From assembly GCF_021462285.1 (NCBI RefSeq), contig NZ_CP082787.1, forward strand, positions 310,001 to 374,000: a DNA stretch of 64,000 nucleotides, in the 5' to 3' direction. Of the stretch, positions 30,356 through 41,553 are shown piece after piece. Both the position numbers and the translations under genes were made by a program. The notes under the pieces are model-generated. The model was given only the letters and a program-made list of their open reading frames with translations, was not told where the DNA came from and made no database searches. Numbering within the stretch: position 1 is the stretch's first letter; each line of letters starts with the position of its first letter. The stretch comes from Serratia entomophila (lineage in GTDB: Bacteria; Pseudomonadota; Gammaproteobacteria; Enterobacterales; Enterobacteriaceae).

Positions 30356-30700
30356 ATTTTCTCTTCGATTCAAACTTAGTTCAACGCCTTATCCGGCGCG
30401 GTTCTCTGTCCTGTTTTACCCACCCCGTAAAAATGTTGTAAACAGACTTATCCACAGTTTGCGTACATAATACCGCCAGTTTAAAAAATCAACGCCACGC
30501 AAATGAAATATTTAACATACTGATAATTAATCATATTTATTTATGTGAAAACGTTATACCGATCACTTGCTCTTTTTGTTGCAGTTGAAAGACAACGCCT
30601 TTTTATTTTTATGCACAAGTCCACAGACAGACTTTGCCTGCCGGCATCATAGGTCTGCCATTGGCTTTAAGCGTCCCTCGGCAAACCTTTTTCCACAGCC
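30356..30700. promoter_or_regulatory. datA: datA-like DnaA-box cluster between tRNA-Gly and queG
   Basis: The 311-bp gap plus the end of queG carries four DnaA-box matches: TTATCCACA (30448-30456, +), TTATGCACA (30609-30617, +), GTTTTCACA on the minus strand (30552-30544, one mismatch) and TTTTCCACA (30689-30697, +). The middle is AT-rich. E. coli datA, which titrates DnaA and promotes DnaA-ATP hydrolysis, lies between glyVXY and queG, the same position. An IHF site was not found by eye. Confidence 0.65.
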
Positions 30701-31806
30701 CGTATCAGGCGTTTTTTCTGCGCCGTTTGCACTTCCACGCCCTGGGCTGCACGGCGGGCAAGCTGTTGCTCAAGCGCCCAGTCGATGTGTTCATCCAGCA
30801 TGGCGTCCTGCTGCAGCCGGGCACGCAGGGCGATCACAATCTCATCCTGATAGGGCGCATTGCCCAGCGCCACGGCGATATTGCGCAGCCAGCGCAGATG
30901 GCCGATGCGCCGAATGGCCGAGCCCTCGGTGATGCGCAGAAACTTTTCTTCACTCCAGCCGAACAGATCGATCAGCTGCGGCGCATGCAATGCGGCGCGC
31001 GGGCTGAAATCGTCCTCGTCGGTCAACTGCGAGAAACGGTTCCATGGGCAGATGAGCTGGCAATCGTCACAGCCGTAGATGCGGTTGCCGAGCAGCGGGC
31101 GAAATTCTTCCGGGATCGCGCCTTCCAGCTCGATGGTCAGATAGGAGATGCAGCGCCGTGCGTCCACAGTATAAGGTGCGACGATGGCGCCGGTCGGGCA
31201 GGTGGTGATGCAGGCGACGCAGCGGCCGCACTGTTCCTCTTGCGGGTTATCCACCGGCAACGGCAGATCGATCAGCAGCTCGCCGAGGAAAAACCAGGAG
31301 CCGGCCTCGCGGTTTAAAATAAGTGAGTGTTTACCAACCCAACCAATGCCTGCCTTGGCGGCCAGTGCACGCTCCATAACCGGTGCAGAGTCGACAAAGG
31401 GGCGGAAATTCAGTTCGCCGCAGTAGGCCTGGATCTGATCGCCGAGCTTTTTCAGCCGCTGGCGCAGCAGCTTATGGTAATCGCGGCCCAGCGCATAGCG
31501 GCTGACGTAGCCCAACTGCGGGTTCTGCAGCGTGCTGGCAAAGGCCGCCTTGGCCGGCAAATAGTTCATGCGCACGCTGATCACCCGCAGGGTGCCCGGC
31601 AGCAGCTCATGGGGCCTGGCGCGCAGCATGCCGTGGCGCGCCATCCACGCCATTTCGCCGTGGTACTGTTTGTCCAGCCACGTCTGCAGCCTGGGCTCCT
31701 CGATGCTCAGATCGGTGTCGCAGATGCCAACCTGCTGGAATCCTAGCGATTGCCCCCATTGCTTGATATGTTGGGCGAGTTGATTGAGATCGAGGGGGTG
31801 CGTCAT
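30667..31806 (-). CDS. queG: Epoxyqueuosine reductase QueG
   Basis: 379 residues from ATG 31806. Last step of queuosine synthesis in tRNA, reducing epoxyqueuosine with cobalamin and two [4Fe-4S] clusters. Cluster ligands CGRCVACITTCPTGAI and CDDCQLICPWN; N-terminal cobalamin-binding region ends near RALAAKAGIGWVGKHSL; HEAT-like C-terminus. Its start overlaps the divergent nnr start by 2 bp. Confidence 0.98.
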   Translation of the reverse strand: MTHPLDLNQLAQHIKQWGQSLGFQQVGICDTDLSIEEPRLQTWLDKQYHGEMAWMARHGMLRARPHELLPGTLRVISVRMNYLPAKAAFASTLQNPQLGYVSRYALGRDYHKLLRQRLKKLGDQIQAYCGELNFRPFVDSAPVMERALAAKAGIGWVGKHSLILNREAGSWFFLGELLIDLPLPVDNPQEEQCGRCVACITTCPTGAIVAPYTVDARRCISYLTIELEGAIPEEFRPLLGNRIYGCDDCQLICPWNRFSQLTDEDDFSPRAALHAPQLIDLFGWSEEKFLRITEGSAIRRIGHLRWLRNIAVALGNAPYQDEIVIALRARLQQDAMLDEHIDWALEQQLARRAAQGVEVQTAQKKRLIRAVEKGLPRDA

Positions 31807-33319
31807 GACGGGCCACATTGAGAAAGCATACGCTGACAGTTTACCACACTCTGTTTGGCCTGCGGACTGGATCCGTCAGGCCGAACCCGCCGCCGCGGCG
31901 TCACTCGGTATTTCACTCTACGATTTGATGCAACGCGCCGGTGAGGCGGCTTACGCGCTGGCGCGCGACGAATATCCGGCCAGCAGCCACTGGCTGGTGC
32001 TGTGCGGCCACGGCAACAACGGCGGCGACGGTTATGTGGTGGCGCGGCTGGCCGCGGCGGCGGGCGTGCAGGTCACGGTGATCGCCTGCGAAGGCGCAAG
32101 GCCGCTGCCGCCGGAGGCCGCCGCTGCTCGTCAGGCGTGGTTGGCCGGCGGCGGCGATATTATGCCGGCCGGTGATCGTTGGCCCGAGACGGTCGATTTG
32201 ATCGTCGACGGCCTGCTGGGCACCGGGCTGGGCTCTGCGCCGCGCGCCCCTTACGATGCGCTGATTGAGGCCGCCAACCGCCATCGTGCGCCGGTTATCG
32301 CATTGGATATCCCTTCCGGCCTGCTGGCTGAAAACGGCGCTGCGCCCGGGGCGGTGATACGCGCCGCGCACACCGTCACTTTTATTGGCCTCAAGCCGGG
32401 GCTGCTGACTGGCCAGGCCCGTGACTGGGTCGGGCAACTTCACCAGAGTACGCTAGGATTATCGGGTTGGCTGGCAAAGCAACGGGTGCAGATTCAGCGG
32501 GTTACTGCAGAAGCGCTGCCCCAGTGGCTGCGGCCGCGCCGCCCCTGTTCGCATAAAGGCGAGCACGGCCGGCTATTGTTGGTGGGCGGCGATCGCGGTT
32601 TCGGCGGGGCGATTCGTATGGCGGCAGAGGCGGCCCTGCGCAGCGGCGCCGGATTGGTGCGAGTACTTACTCACATTGAGCATGTCGCCCCGTTGTTGAC
32701 GGCGCGGCCAGAGCTGATGGCGCAAGCGCTGGACGATGAAACGCTGCAGCAGGCACTGGCCTGGGCCGATGTGCTGGTGGTGGGGCCAGGGTTGGGCCAG
32801 GGAGACTGGGGTAGGAATGCGCTGAAAATATTGCAAGCCAGTGATAAACCGACATTATGGGATGCGGATGCGCTGAACTTGCTGGCATTAAATCCCGAGA
32901 AGCGTCAGAATCGCGTGATGACCCCGCATCCAGGGGAGGCAGCGCGGCTATTGGGCTGCCGCACCGCCGATATTGAGAGTGATCGCTTACTTGCAGTACG
33001 TGAACTGGTGTCGCGCTATGGCGGCGTGGCGGTGCTGAAAGGCGCCGGCACGCTGATTGCCGATGAGCGGGGCCAGATGGCGATCGCCGACGTCGGCAAC
33101 GCCGGCATGGCTTCCGGCGGCATGGGCGACGTGCTGTCCGGCGTCATCGGCGGTTTGCTGGCGCAAAAGCTCTCGCTGTATGATGCCGCCTGTGCCGGCT
33201 GCGTAGTGCACGGCGCAGCCGCCGATCGCGTGGCGGCAAGGCAAGGAACAAGAGGCATGCTGGCGACGGATCTATTGCCGGACATCCTTCATTTCGTTAA
33301 CCCTGAGTGGGCAAAATAG
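31805..33319 (+). CDS. nnr: Bifunctional NAD(P)H-hydrate epimerase / ADP-dependent dehydratase
   Basis: 504 residues from ATG 31805 with GAGGGGG 7 bases upstream. Repairs hydrated NAD(P)H. The N-terminal YjeF_N epimerase domain has [18 protein letters not shown]; the C-terminal ribokinase-like dehydratase has [39 protein letters not shown] and [15 protein letters not shown]. It heads the nnr-tsaE-amiB-mutL-miaA-hfq-hflXKC superoperon. Confidence 0.97.
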   Translation: MTGHIEKAYADSLPHSVWPADWIRQAEPAAAASLGISLYDLMQRAGEAAYALARDEYPASSHWLVLCGHGNNGGDGYVVARLAAAAGVQVTVIACEGARPLPPEAAAARQAWLAGGGDIMPAGDRWPETVDLIVDGLLGTGLGSAPRAPYDALIEAANRHRAPVIALDIPSGLLAENGAAPGAVIRAAHTVTFIGLKPGLLTGQARDWVGQLHQSTLGLSGWLAKQRVQIQRVTAEALPQWLRPRRPCSHKGEHGRLLLVGGDRGFGGAIRMAAEAALRSGAGLVRVLTHIEHVAPLLTARPELMAQALDDETLQQALAWADVLVVGPGLGQGDWGRNALKILQASDKPTLWDADALNLLALNPEKRQNRVMTPHPGEAARLLGCRTADIESDRLLAVRELVSRYGGVAVLKGAGTLIADERGQMAIADVGNAGMASGGMGDVLSGVIGGLLAQKLSLYDAACAGCVVHGAAADRVAARQGTRGMLATDLLPDILHFVNPEWAK

Positions 33320-33329
33320 ACTTTATCGA

Positions 33330-33800
33330 ATGAAAGAACTCGTTTTACCCCTGCCGGATGAGGCAGCGACTGTCGCATTGGGTGCGGCCCTGGCCAAGGC
33401 GTGCGATCGCGCCAGCGTCATCTATCTTTACGGTGATCTGGGCGCCGGTAAAACCACCTTCAGCCGTGGTTTCCTGCAGTCATTGGGCCATCAGGGCAAC
33501 GTGAAAAGCCCGACTTACACGCTGGTTGAGCCGTATGCGCTGGAACCGCTGGCGGTTTATCACTTCGATCTGTATCGGTTGGCCGATCCGGAAGAGCTCG
33601 AGTTTATGGGGATTCGCGATTATTTTGCGCAGGATGCCATTTGCCTGGTCGAATGGCCGCAGCAGGGCACCGGCGTATTGCCGGACCCGGATCTGGAGCT
33701 GCATCTCAGCTACCAGGATCAGGGCAGAGAAGCTAAGATTCAGGCGGTTTCCGCTTATGGCAGCCAGCTTTTAGACCGTATTCACGGGCCACAGGGATGA
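33330..33800 (+). CDS. tsaE: tRNA threonylcarbamoyladenosine synthesis ATPase TsaE
   Basis: 156 residues. Works with TsaB and TsaD in t6A37 formation on ANN-decoding tRNAs. P-loop [16 protein letters not shown] (~residues 36-51), then [25 protein letters not shown] and LVEWPQQG. It lies 10 bp after nnr and 7 bp before amiB. Confidence 0.98.
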   Translation: MKELVLPLPDEAATVALGAALAKACDRASVIYLYGDLGAGKTTFSRGFLQSLGHQGNVKSPTYTLVEPYALEPLAVYHFDLYRLADPEELEFMGIRDYFAQDAICLVEWPQQGTGVLPDPDLELHLSYQDQGREAKIQAVSAYGSQLLDRIHGPQG

Positions 33801-33807
33801 CGCCGCA

Positions 33808-35604
33808 ATGACGTATGCGTTGAGAAAACTAATCTTAATCGGCCTGATTGCCGTATTGGGGCCCCTGGGGGCGGCCAGTGCGCTGGCGGCGTCCTCGCTG
33901 TCGGATATCAAGGTGTCCAACGCCCAGCGCGAAGCGACGGTATCGGTGAGCTTCAACGGCCCGCCGGACTACGCGTTCTTCCCGCTGCACGGGCCGGAGC
34001 GCGTGGTGCTGGACGTTAACCAGCAAGGCAAGGTCGGCGGCCTGCCGTTGAACTTCAGCGGCCAGAACCTGGTGAAAAGCATTCGCTCCAGTACGCCAAA
34101 AGACGCTCAAAGCGTGCGCCTGGTATTTGATTTGACCCAGCGCGCCAAGACCCGCGTCAGCACGCGCCAGAACGGCAGCGTGCATACCGTGGTATTCACC
34201 ATCGCCGCCGAGGGCAGCGCTAACGCCAATGTGGTGCGTAAAGCCCCGGTACCGGTTACGGCTCCTGCACCGGTCGCGGTTGCTCCGCCGACGCGCCAGG
34301 CACCGCTGGTCACCAGCGAGCCGCCGGTGCGCCAAGCGCCAAGCGGCGCCAATCCGTTCACCAACAAACCTACCGTGGTTTCGGGCACCGCCTCTGAGGT
34401 GACGCCGCGCAGCAGCCGCGTTTCCGCCGGTTCCGGCGACCGGGTGGTGGTGGCGATCGACGCCGGCCACGGCGGGCAGGATCCGGGCGCCATCGGCCCG
34501 AACGGACTGAAAGAGAAGAATGTCACTATCGCCATTGCGCGCCGCCTGCAGGCGATGCTGAATGACGATCCGCTGTTCAAGCCGGTGCTGACGCGCAACG
34601 GCGACTACTTTATCTCGGTAATGGGCCGTTCCGACGTGGCGCGCAAACAGGGCGCCAACGTGCTGGTTTCGATCCACGCCGACGCCGCGCCAAACCGCAG
34701 CGCCAACGGCGCCTCGGTCTGGGTGCTGTCCAACCGGCGCGCCAACAGCGAGATGGCCGGGTGGCTGGAGCAGCACGAGAAGCAGTCTGAGTTGCTCGGC
34801 GGCGCAGGCGACCTGCTGGCCAACAGCCAGGCCGACCCCTATTTGAGCCAGGCGGTGTTGGATCTGCAGTTCGGCCATTCGCAGCGCGTGGGGTACGACG
34901 TGGCGGTGAAGGTATTGCAGCAGATGCAGAGCGTCGGCTCGCTGCACAAACGCCGGCCGGAGCACGCCAGCCTTGGCGTGTTGCGATCGCCGGATATCCC
35001 ATCGCTGCTGGTGGAAACAGGATTTATCAGTAATAGCACGGAGGAGCGGCTGCTGGGCAGTAGCGCGTATCAGGAGAAGATTGCGGGGGCCATCTATAAA
35101 GGCCTGCGCAATTATTTCCTGGCGCATCCGCTACAAGCCGACCCAAAGGTGGAAAACCGACCGCTGGACGTCGCAGCGGCGGTTAACTCTTCCACACCAG
35201 ACGTCAGTTCCCCCGCGCCGATCGTCAGTTCGGCCGGCGCAGGCCGCAGCGTGAGCAACAAGACCCAGATCCACGTGGTGAAGCGGGCGGAAACGCTGTC
35301 CGGCATCGCTGACAGCTACGGCACCACCATGGCCGCGCTGCGTGACCTGAACAAACTGAAAAAAGACGGCGTATGGGTCGGCCAACGCCTGAAAGTGCCG
35401 GCGGGTAAAACCGCCGCCGTTGCCTCCGTCGCCAAAGCGCAAGCGCCGGCGCAAAAAGCGTCTAAACATAAAGTGACTCGCGGTGATACGCTGTCGTCCA
35501 TAGCTTCACGTTATGGCGTCAGCGTCAACGATCTGAAGCGGGTCAATAAATTGAAGTCGGACGTCGCGCCGCTGGATCGGACGCTGACCATTCCGCAGGC
35601 CTAG
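33808..35604 (+). CDS. amiB: N-acetylmuramoyl-L-alanine amidase AmiB with two LysM repeats
   Basis: 598 residues, well above E. coli AmiB. A periplasmic zinc amidase splitting septal peptidoglycan during division, activated by EnvC. Signal peptide to ~30, AMIN domain ~31-135, a Pro/Ala-rich linker, Amidase_3 ~213-440 ([33 protein letters not shown] with catalytic Glu). Two LysM modules follow at ~488-535 and ~550-597 ([31 protein letters not shown]). The extra length is linker plus a second LysM. Confidence 0.97.
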   Translation: MTYALRKLILIGLIAVLGPLGAASALAASSLSDIKVSNAQREATVSVSFNGPPDYAFFPLHGPERVVLDVNQQGKVGGLPLNFSGQNLVKSIRSSTPKDAQSVRLVFDLTQRAKTRVSTRQNGSVHTVVFTIAAEGSANANVVRKAPVPVTAPAPVAVAPPTRQAPLVTSEPPVRQAPSGANPFTNKPTVVSGTASEVTPRSSRVSAGSGDRVVVAIDAGHGGQDPGAIGPNGLKEKNVTIAIARRLQAMLNDDPLFKPVLTRNGDYFISVMGRSDVARKQGANVLVSIHADAAPNRSANGASVWVLSNRRANSEMAGWLEQHEKQSELLGGAGDLLANSQADPYLSQAVLDLQFGHSQRVGYDVAVKVLQQMQSVGSLHKRRPEHASLGVLRSPDIPSLLVETGFISNSTEERLLGSSAYQEKIAGAIYKGLRNYFLAHPLQADPKVENRPLDVAAAVNSSTPDVSSPAPIVSSAGAGRSVSNKTQIHVVKRAETLSGIADSYGTTMAALRDLNKLKKDGVWVGQRLKVPAGKTAAVASVAKAQAPAQKASKHKVTRGDTLSSIASRYGVSVNDLKRVNKLKSDVAPLDRTLTIPQA

Positions 35605-35626
35605 CGCCATCATCACAGGAGTCAGC

Positions 35627-37495
35627 ATGTCTATCCAGGTGTTACCGCCACAGCTCGCCAACCAGATTGCCGCCGGAGAAGTGGTCGAACGGCCGGCGTC
35701 GGTGGTGAAGGAACTGGTGGAAAACAGCCTGGACGCCGGCGCAACGCGCATCGATATCGACATCGAACGCGGCGGCGCCAAGCTGATCCGCATTCGCGAC
35801 AACGGCTGCGGCATCGGCAAGGACGATCTGGCGCTGGCCCTGGCGCGCCACGCTACCAGTAAAATCAGCACGCTCGACGACCTGGAGGCAATTGTCAGCC
35901 TCGGTTTTCGCGGCGAGGCGCTGGCCAGCATCAGCTCGGTTTCCCGTCTGACCCTCACCTCACGCACCGCCGAACAGAGCGAAGCCTGGCAGGCTTACGC
36001 CGAAGGGCGCGATCAGGCGGTGACGGTCAAACCCGCCGCGCACCCGGTTGGCAGCACCCTGGAGGTGTTGGATCTGTTCTACAACACCCCGGCGCGCCGC
36101 AAGTTCATGCGCACCGAGAAAACCGAATTCGGCCATATCGATGAAGTGGTGCGGCGCATTGCGCTGGCGCGTTTCGATGTGGCTATCAACCTCAGCCACA
36201 ACGGCAAGCTGATTCGCCAGTACCGGGCGGCGAAAGAGGAAAGCCAGCATGAACGCCGGCTGGGCAGCATCTGCGGCCCGGCGTTTTTGCAGCATGCGCT
36301 GAATATTTCCTGGCAGCATGGCGACCTCACCATTCGCGGTTGGGTGGCCGATCCCGCAGGGGCGCGCCAACTGGGCGAAATGCAGTATTGCTACGTCAAC
36401 AGCCGCATGATGCGCGATCGTTTGATCAACCATGCGATCCGCCAGGCCTACCAGGATCAGCTCAAAGACGATCAGCAGCCCGCTTATGTGCTGTATCTGG
36501 AGGTGGATCCGCATCAGGTGGACGTTAACGTTCACCCGGCCAAGCATGAGGTGCGTTTCCATCAGGCGCGGCTGGTGCACGACTTTATCTATCAGGCGGT
36601 GACCACCGTGCTGCAGCAGGCCGGCTCCGCGCCGCTGCCGCTGGTGCAGACGCCGGGTGAAGATGCGGCGCCGGCCTGGCAGCCGGAAAACCGCATCGCC
36701 GCCGGCGGCAACCATTTTTCCCAACCGGCGCCGCGCCGCGAAACGCCAGCGTCTCCGGCCGCGCCAGCCCGCGAACGGGCGCCACAGCCGCCTTACCAGG
36801 CAGGGAGCGGCTACCAGAAGCGCGAAGGCGAGCTGTACGGCAAGCTGCTGCAGGCCGCCGAGCCGCAGCGGGAGGCCGTGCCTAAGCAACCGCTGTTCCC
36901 GCCGGCGAAGCCTGCGCCGGAAGCGCCGTTGGCGGGCGGGCAGCACAGCTTTGGCCGGGTGCTGATGATTCATCCGCCGTGCTACGCGTTGATCGAGCGC
37001 CAGCATCAGCCGGTGCTGCTCAACCTGCCGGTCGCCGAACGCTGGCTGCGCCAGGCGCAGCTGAACCCGCCGGAGGAAGGGCTGCGGCCGCAGCCGCTGC
37101 TGATCCCTATCAAACTGACGCTGAACAAAAATGAGGCGGCGGCGATAGCGCGCCATCAGGCGCTGTTGGCGAAAATGGGGCTGGATCTGCAGGCAGGGAG
37201 CGGCCGTGTGACGCTGCGCGCAGTGCCTTTACCATTACGCCAACAAAATTTACAAAAACTGATACCTGAACTGTTAGGCTATCTGGCCGAGCATCAGGAG
37301 ATGTCGCCCGCGCTGCTGGCCACCTGGATTGCCCGCCGTTTAGGCAGCGATCATGAACAGTGGAACACCTCGCAAGCGATACAATTGCTGACCGACGTTG
37401 AACGACTTTGCCCGCAGCTGGTCAAATCGCCACCGAGCGGACTTTTACAACCCGTTGATCTACAGGCTGCATTGGCGGCCCTCAAGCATGACTGA
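35627..37495 (+). CDS. mutL: DNA mismatch repair protein MutL
   Basis: 622 residues. Couples MutS mismatch recognition to MutH and UvrD. N-terminal GHKL ATPase: [40 protein letters not shown]; then the transducer domain, a Pro/Ala-rich variable linker (~335-430), and the C-terminal dimerisation domain from ~430. There is no endonuclease DQHAxxE motif, as expected in a MutH-using lineage. It overlaps miaA by 8 bp. Confidence 0.98.
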   Translation: MSIQVLPPQLANQIAAGEVVERPASVVKELVENSLDAGATRIDIDIERGGAKLIRIRDNGCGIGKDDLALALARHATSKISTLDDLEAIVSLGFRGEALASISSVSRLTLTSRTAEQSEAWQAYAEGRDQAVTVKPAAHPVGSTLEVLDLFYNTPARRKFMRTEKTEFGHIDEVVRRIALARFDVAINLSHNGKLIRQYRAAKEESQHERRLGSICGPAFLQHALNISWQHGDLTIRGWVADPAGARQLGEMQYCYVNSRMMRDRLINHAIRQAYQDQLKDDQQPAYVLYLEVDPHQVDVNVHPAKHEVRFHQARLVHDFIYQAVTTVLQQAGSAPLPLVQTPGEDAAPAWQPENRIAAGGNHFSQPAPRRETPASPAAPARERAPQPPYQAGSGYQKREGELYGKLLQAAEPQREAVPKQPLFPPAKPAPEAPLAGGQHSFGRVLMIHPPCYALIERQHQPVLLNLPVAERWLRQAQLNPPEEGLRPQPLLIPIKLTLNKNEAAAIARHQALLAKMGLDLQAGSGRVTLRAVPLPLRQQNLQKLIPELLGYLAEHQEMSPALLATWIARRLGSDHEQWNTSQAIQLLTDVERLCPQLVKSPPSGLLQPVDLQAALAALKHD

Positions 37496-38429
37496 TACTG
37501 AAATGACACCACGTCCCCCGGCTATTTTTATCATGGGGCCGACCGCCTCGGGCAAGACCGCGCTGGCGATCGCGCTGCGCCAACGCTTGCCCGTGGAGCT
37601 GATCAGCGTGGATTCTGCGCTGATTTATCGCGGCATGGATATCGGTACCGCCAAGCCGAGCGCCGAAGAATTGGCGCAGGCGCCGCACCGTTTGATCGAC
37701 ATTCGCGATCCGCTGCAGGCTTATTCGGCGGCGGATTTTCGCGCCGACGCGCTGAAGGAGATGGCCGACATCACCGCCGCCGGGCGCATTCCGCTGCTGG
37801 TGGGCGGTACCATGTTGTATTTCAAGGCATTGCTGGAGGGATTGTCACCGCTGCCGTCCGCCGATCCGGTGGTGCGCGAGCGCATAGAACGGCAGGCGGC
37901 GGAGCAGGGCTGGGAGGCGTTGCACCGTCAATTGCAGGAGATTGACCCGGTTGCAGCGTTAAGAATTCATCCGAATGATCCGCAGAGACTGTCCAGAGCA
38001 CTGGAAGTTTTTTTTATTTCGGGTAAAACTTTAACGGAACTGACTAAAATTTCGGGTGAATCGTTACCGTATCATGTGCACCAATTTGCGATAGCGCCGT
38101 CCAGCCGTGAGTTGATCCATCAACGCATCGAGCTGCGGTACCATCAAATGTTGGCGGCGGGTTTTGAGACGGAAGCGCGTGCACTTTTCGCACGGGGTGA
38201 TTTGCATACGGACTTGCCCTCCATTCGCTGTGTCGGTTACCGCCAGATGTGGTCATATTTTTCTGGCGAAATTAGTTACGATGAGATGGTTTATCGTGGT
38301 ATTTGCGCAACACGTCAGTTGGCCAAGCGCCAAATGACCTGGTTACGGGGCTGGAACTCGGTACATTGGCTGGACAGCGAGAAGCCGGGAGAGGCTTTGG
38401 ACTCGGTAATACAGGTTGTTAGTGCATAG
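37488..38429 (+). CDS. miaA: tRNA dimethylallyltransferase MiaA
   Basis: 313 residues from ATG 37488; longer in-frame openings lie inside mutL. Adds the isopentenyl group to A37 of UNN-decoding tRNAs. P-loop [43 protein letters not shown] and the tail motif [12 protein letters not shown]. It starts inside the end of mutL (8-bp overlap), so it is translationally coupled, and precedes hfq. Confidence 0.98.
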   Translation: MTDTEMTPRPPAIFIMGPTASGKTALAIALRQRLPVELISVDSALIYRGMDIGTAKPSAEELAQAPHRLIDIRDPLQAYSAADFRADALKEMADITAAGRIPLLVGGTMLYFKALLEGLSPLPSADPVVRERIERQAAEQGWEALHRQLQEIDPVAALRIHPNDPQRLSRALEVFFISGKTLTELTKISGESLPYHVHQFAIAPSSRELIHQRIELRYHQMLAAGFETEARALFARGDLHTDLPSIRCVGYRQMWSYFSGEISYDEMVYRGICATRQLAKRQMTWLRGWNSVHWLDSEKPGEALDSVIQVVSA

Positions 38430-38531
38430 GTCGAGTGATTGTGTACAATTGATCAGTCTTCAGCGCGCAAATTTTTTACGTCGTTTATTTTAGAGCCGAC
38501 AGGTTCTTAGTTACAAACAACAAGCAAATAA

Positions 38532-38852
<321 letters not shown>

Positions 38853-38950
38853 AGCGCGTTGCAAGTCAACCATGACGGGGAGCATAAGCGGCCGTGCGCT
38901 GTTTATGTCCCCCGCACTAGCGGTTTGTGTCCGTTTGAGAGGTTGCACGC

Positions 38951-40231
38951 TTGTTTGACCGTTATGAAGCCGGTGAGCAGGCCGTACTGGTTCATATCTA
39001 TTTCTCGCAAGACAAAGATACCGAAGACCTCAGCGAGTTCGAATCCCTGGTGTCCTCGGCGGGTGTAGAAGCTTTGCAAGTGGTGACTGGCAGCCGCAAA
39101 GCCCCGCATCCCAAGTACTTTGTAGGTGAAGGAAAGGCCGAAGAAATTGCAGATGCGGTAAAAGCCAGTGGCGCGTCTGTTGTCCTGTTTGATCACTCCC
39201 TTTCCCCGGCGCAGGAGAGAAACCTCGAGCGCCTGTGCGAATGCCGGGTGATCGATCGCACCGGGTTGATTCTAGACATCTTTGCCCAGCGTGCCCGTAC
39301 CCATGAAGGTAAGCTGCAGGTAGAGCTGGCGCAGTTGCGCCATATCGCCACGCGTCTGGTGCGCGGTTGGACGCACCTGGAGCGCCAAAAAGGGGGGATT
39401 GGCCTGCGCGGGCCGGGGGAAACCCAGTTAGAGACCGACCGTCGTTTGTTGCGCGATCGCATCAGCTTGATTCTGCGCCGCCTGGAGCGGGTAGAGAAGC
39501 AGCGTGAACAAGGCCGACGGGCGCGTACCCGAGCAGATGTGCCGACCGTGTCGCTGGTGGGTTACACCAACGCCGGCAAATCCACCCTGTTTAACCGAAT
39601 AACGTCTGCCGAGGTTTATGCGGCGGACCAGCTATTTGCCACCCTGGATCCCACCCTGCGGCGCATCGACGTGGCGGACGTGGGCGATACCGTGTTGGCG
39701 GATACCGTAGGCTTTATCCGGCACCTGCCGCACGATCTGGTGGCCGCCTTCAAGGCGACGCTGCAGGAAACGCGCCAGGCGTCTCTGCTGCTGCATGTCA
39801 TCGACGCCGCGGATGCTCGCGTCGATGAAAACATTGAAGCGGTCAATACCGTGTTGGCGGAGATTGACTCGGATGAAATCCCTACACTGTTAGTGATGAA
39901 CAAAATAGATATGCTGGATGACTTTGTCCCGCGTATCGACCGCAACGACGAAAATTTACCTATCCGGGTGTGGCTGTCCGCCGCCAGCGGAGAAGGTATT
40001 CCGTTGCTGTATCAGGCGTTGACGGAGCGCTTATCGGGGGAAATCGCGCATTATGAGCTGCGCTTACCGCCACAGGCAGGCCGTCTTCGTAGCCGTTTTT
40101 ACCAGCTTCAGGCAATCGAAAAAGAGTGGAACGAAGAAGACGGCAGCATCGGCGTGGTGGTGCGTATGCCCATCGTCGAGTGGCGCCGCCTCTGTAAACA
40201 GGAACAGGACCTGATTAACTTTATCGTATGA
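38951..40231 (+). CDS. hflX: Ribosome-dissociating GTPase HflX
   Basis: 426 residues from TTG 38951, with GAGAGG upstream and [18 protein letters not shown] as in E. coli, which also uses a non-ATG start. Splits stalled or hibernating ribosomes after heat stress. The N-terminal HflX domain includes [12 protein letters not shown] and [14 protein letters not shown]. The GTPase domain has [12 protein letters not shown] (G1), [11 protein letters not shown] (G3) and NKIDMLDD (G4). Confidence 0.98.
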   Translation: MFDRYEAGEQAVLVHIYFSQDKDTEDLSEFESLVSSAGVEALQVVTGSRKAPHPKYFVGEGKAEEIADAVKASGASVVLFDHSLSPAQERNLERLCECRVIDRTGLILDIFAQRARTHEGKLQVELAQLRHIATRLVRGWTHLERQKGGIGLRGPGETQLETDRRLLRDRISLILRRLERVEKQREQGRRARTRADVPTVSLVGYTNAGKSTLFNRITSAEVYAADQLFATLDPTLRRIDVADVGDTVLADTVGFIRHLPHDLVAAFKATLQETRQASLLLHVIDAADARVDENIEAVNTVLAEIDSDEIPTLLVMNKIDMLDDFVPRIDRNDENLPIRVWLSAASGEGIPLLYQALTERLSGEIAHYELRLPPQAGRLRSRFYQLQAIEKEWNEEDGSIGVVVRMPIVEWRRLCKQEQDLINFIV

Positions 40232-40299
40232 TCATATCCTGTTACATTTGAGCTTCGCGTAAGCCTGAAGTACCCAATCACAGAATATGGAGCTAAAAC

Positions 40300-41550
40300 A
40301 TGGCGTGGAATCAGCCCGGTAATAACGGACAGGACCGCGACCCGTGGGGGAGCAGCAATAACAATGGCGGCAACTCTGGCGGTAACAACAAAGGCGGTCG
40401 TGATCAAGGGCCACCTGATTTGGACGATATCTTCCGCAAGCTGAGCAAGAAATTGAGCAGCCTGGGCGGGGGCAAAGGCTCCAACAGCAATAGCGGCGGC
40501 ACCGGCACCTCTGGTCCGGGCTTTAGCGGCCGCATCATCGGTATCGCGGCGGTCGCCGTGGTGGTGATCTGGGCCGCCAGCGGCTTCTACACCATCAAGG
40601 AAGCCGAACGCGGCGTGGTGACACGCTTTGGCAAGTTCAGCCACCTGGTGCAGCCGGGCCTGAACTGGAAGCCGACCTTCATCGACGAAGTGCGCCCGGT
40701 CAACGTGGAATCAGTGCGTGAACTGGCGGCGTCCGGCGTGATGCTGACCTCCGACGAGAACGTAGTGCGGGTGGAAATGAACGTGCAGTACCGCGTGACC
40801 AATCCGGAAGCCTATCTGTTCAGCGTGGTGAATGCCGACGACAGCCTGAGCCAGGCGACCGACAGCGCCCTGCGCGGCGTGATCGGCAAGTACTCGATGG
40901 ACCGCATCCTGACCGAAGGCCGTACCGTGGTGCGTAACGATACGCAACGCATGCTGGAAGAGACCATTCGTCCTTACAACATGGGTATTACGCTGCTGGA
41001 CGTCAACTTCCAGGCGGCGCGTCCACCGGAAGAGGTTAAAGCCTCGTTCGATGACGCCATCGCCGCGCGTGAGAACGAGCAACAGTATATCCGTGAGGCG
41101 GAAGCCTACGCCAACGAAGTGCAGCCGCGTGCGAACGGCCAGGCGCAGCGCCTGCTGGAAGATTCCAAGGCGTACAAAGACCGTACCATTCTGGAGGCCC
41201 AGGGTGAGGTGGCCAGCTTCGCCAAGCTGCTGCCGGAATACAAGTCCGCCCCGGAAATTACCCGCGAGCGTCTGTATATCGAAACCATGCAGAAAGTCCT
41301 GAGCCATACCCGTAAGGTGCTGGTGAGTGACAAAGGCAATAATCTGATGATGTTACCGCTGGATCAAATGCTGCGCGGCCAGGCCAATGCGGCGGACGGC
41401 GGCAATAAGGACTCTAGCCTGATTCGCCTCAACCCCGCTCCGTCTGCCAGCAGCGGCTCCAGCAGCCAGCGTACCGGCGACGGTTCGGTCATGGACCAAC
41501 GCCGGGCGAATGCGCAGCGTGACGACACCACTCGCGTAGGGAGAGAGTAA
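40300..41550 (+). CDS. hflK: FtsH modulator subunit HflK
   Basis: 416 residues. Forms with HflC the periplasmic SPFH cage around FtsH. N-terminal Gly/Asn/Asp-rich cytoplasmic stretch to ~75, one membrane helix at ~78-97 (IIGIAAVAVVVIWAASG), the band-7/SPFH domain, then a Glu/Ala-rich coiled coil and a Ser/Gly-rich tail. Three bp separate it from hflC. Confidence 0.98.
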   Translation: MAWNQPGNNGQDRDPWGSSNNNGGNSGGNNKGGRDQGPPDLDDIFRKLSKKLSSLGGGKGSNSNSGGTGTSGPGFSGRIIGIAAVAVVVIWAASGFYTIKEAERGVVTRFGKFSHLVQPGLNWKPTFIDEVRPVNVESVRELAASGVMLTSDENVVRVEMNVQYRVTNPEAYLFSVVNADDSLSQATDSALRGVIGKYSMDRILTEGRTVVRNDTQRMLEETIRPYNMGITLLDVNFQAARPPEEVKASFDDAIAARENEQQYIREAEAYANEVQPRANGQAQRLLEDSKAYKDRTILEAQGEVASFAKLLPEYKSAPEITRERLYIETMQKVLSHTRKVLVSDKGNNLMMLPLDQMLRGQANAADGGNKDSSLIRLNPAPSASSGSSSQRTGDGSVMDQRRANAQRDDTTRVGRE

Positions 41551-41553
41551 TCA

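Noticed and set aside
30385..30405. REP-like GCCTTATCCGGCG after the last tRNA-Gly
   Set aside because: A single short match without a partner element or repeats elsewhere in the window.
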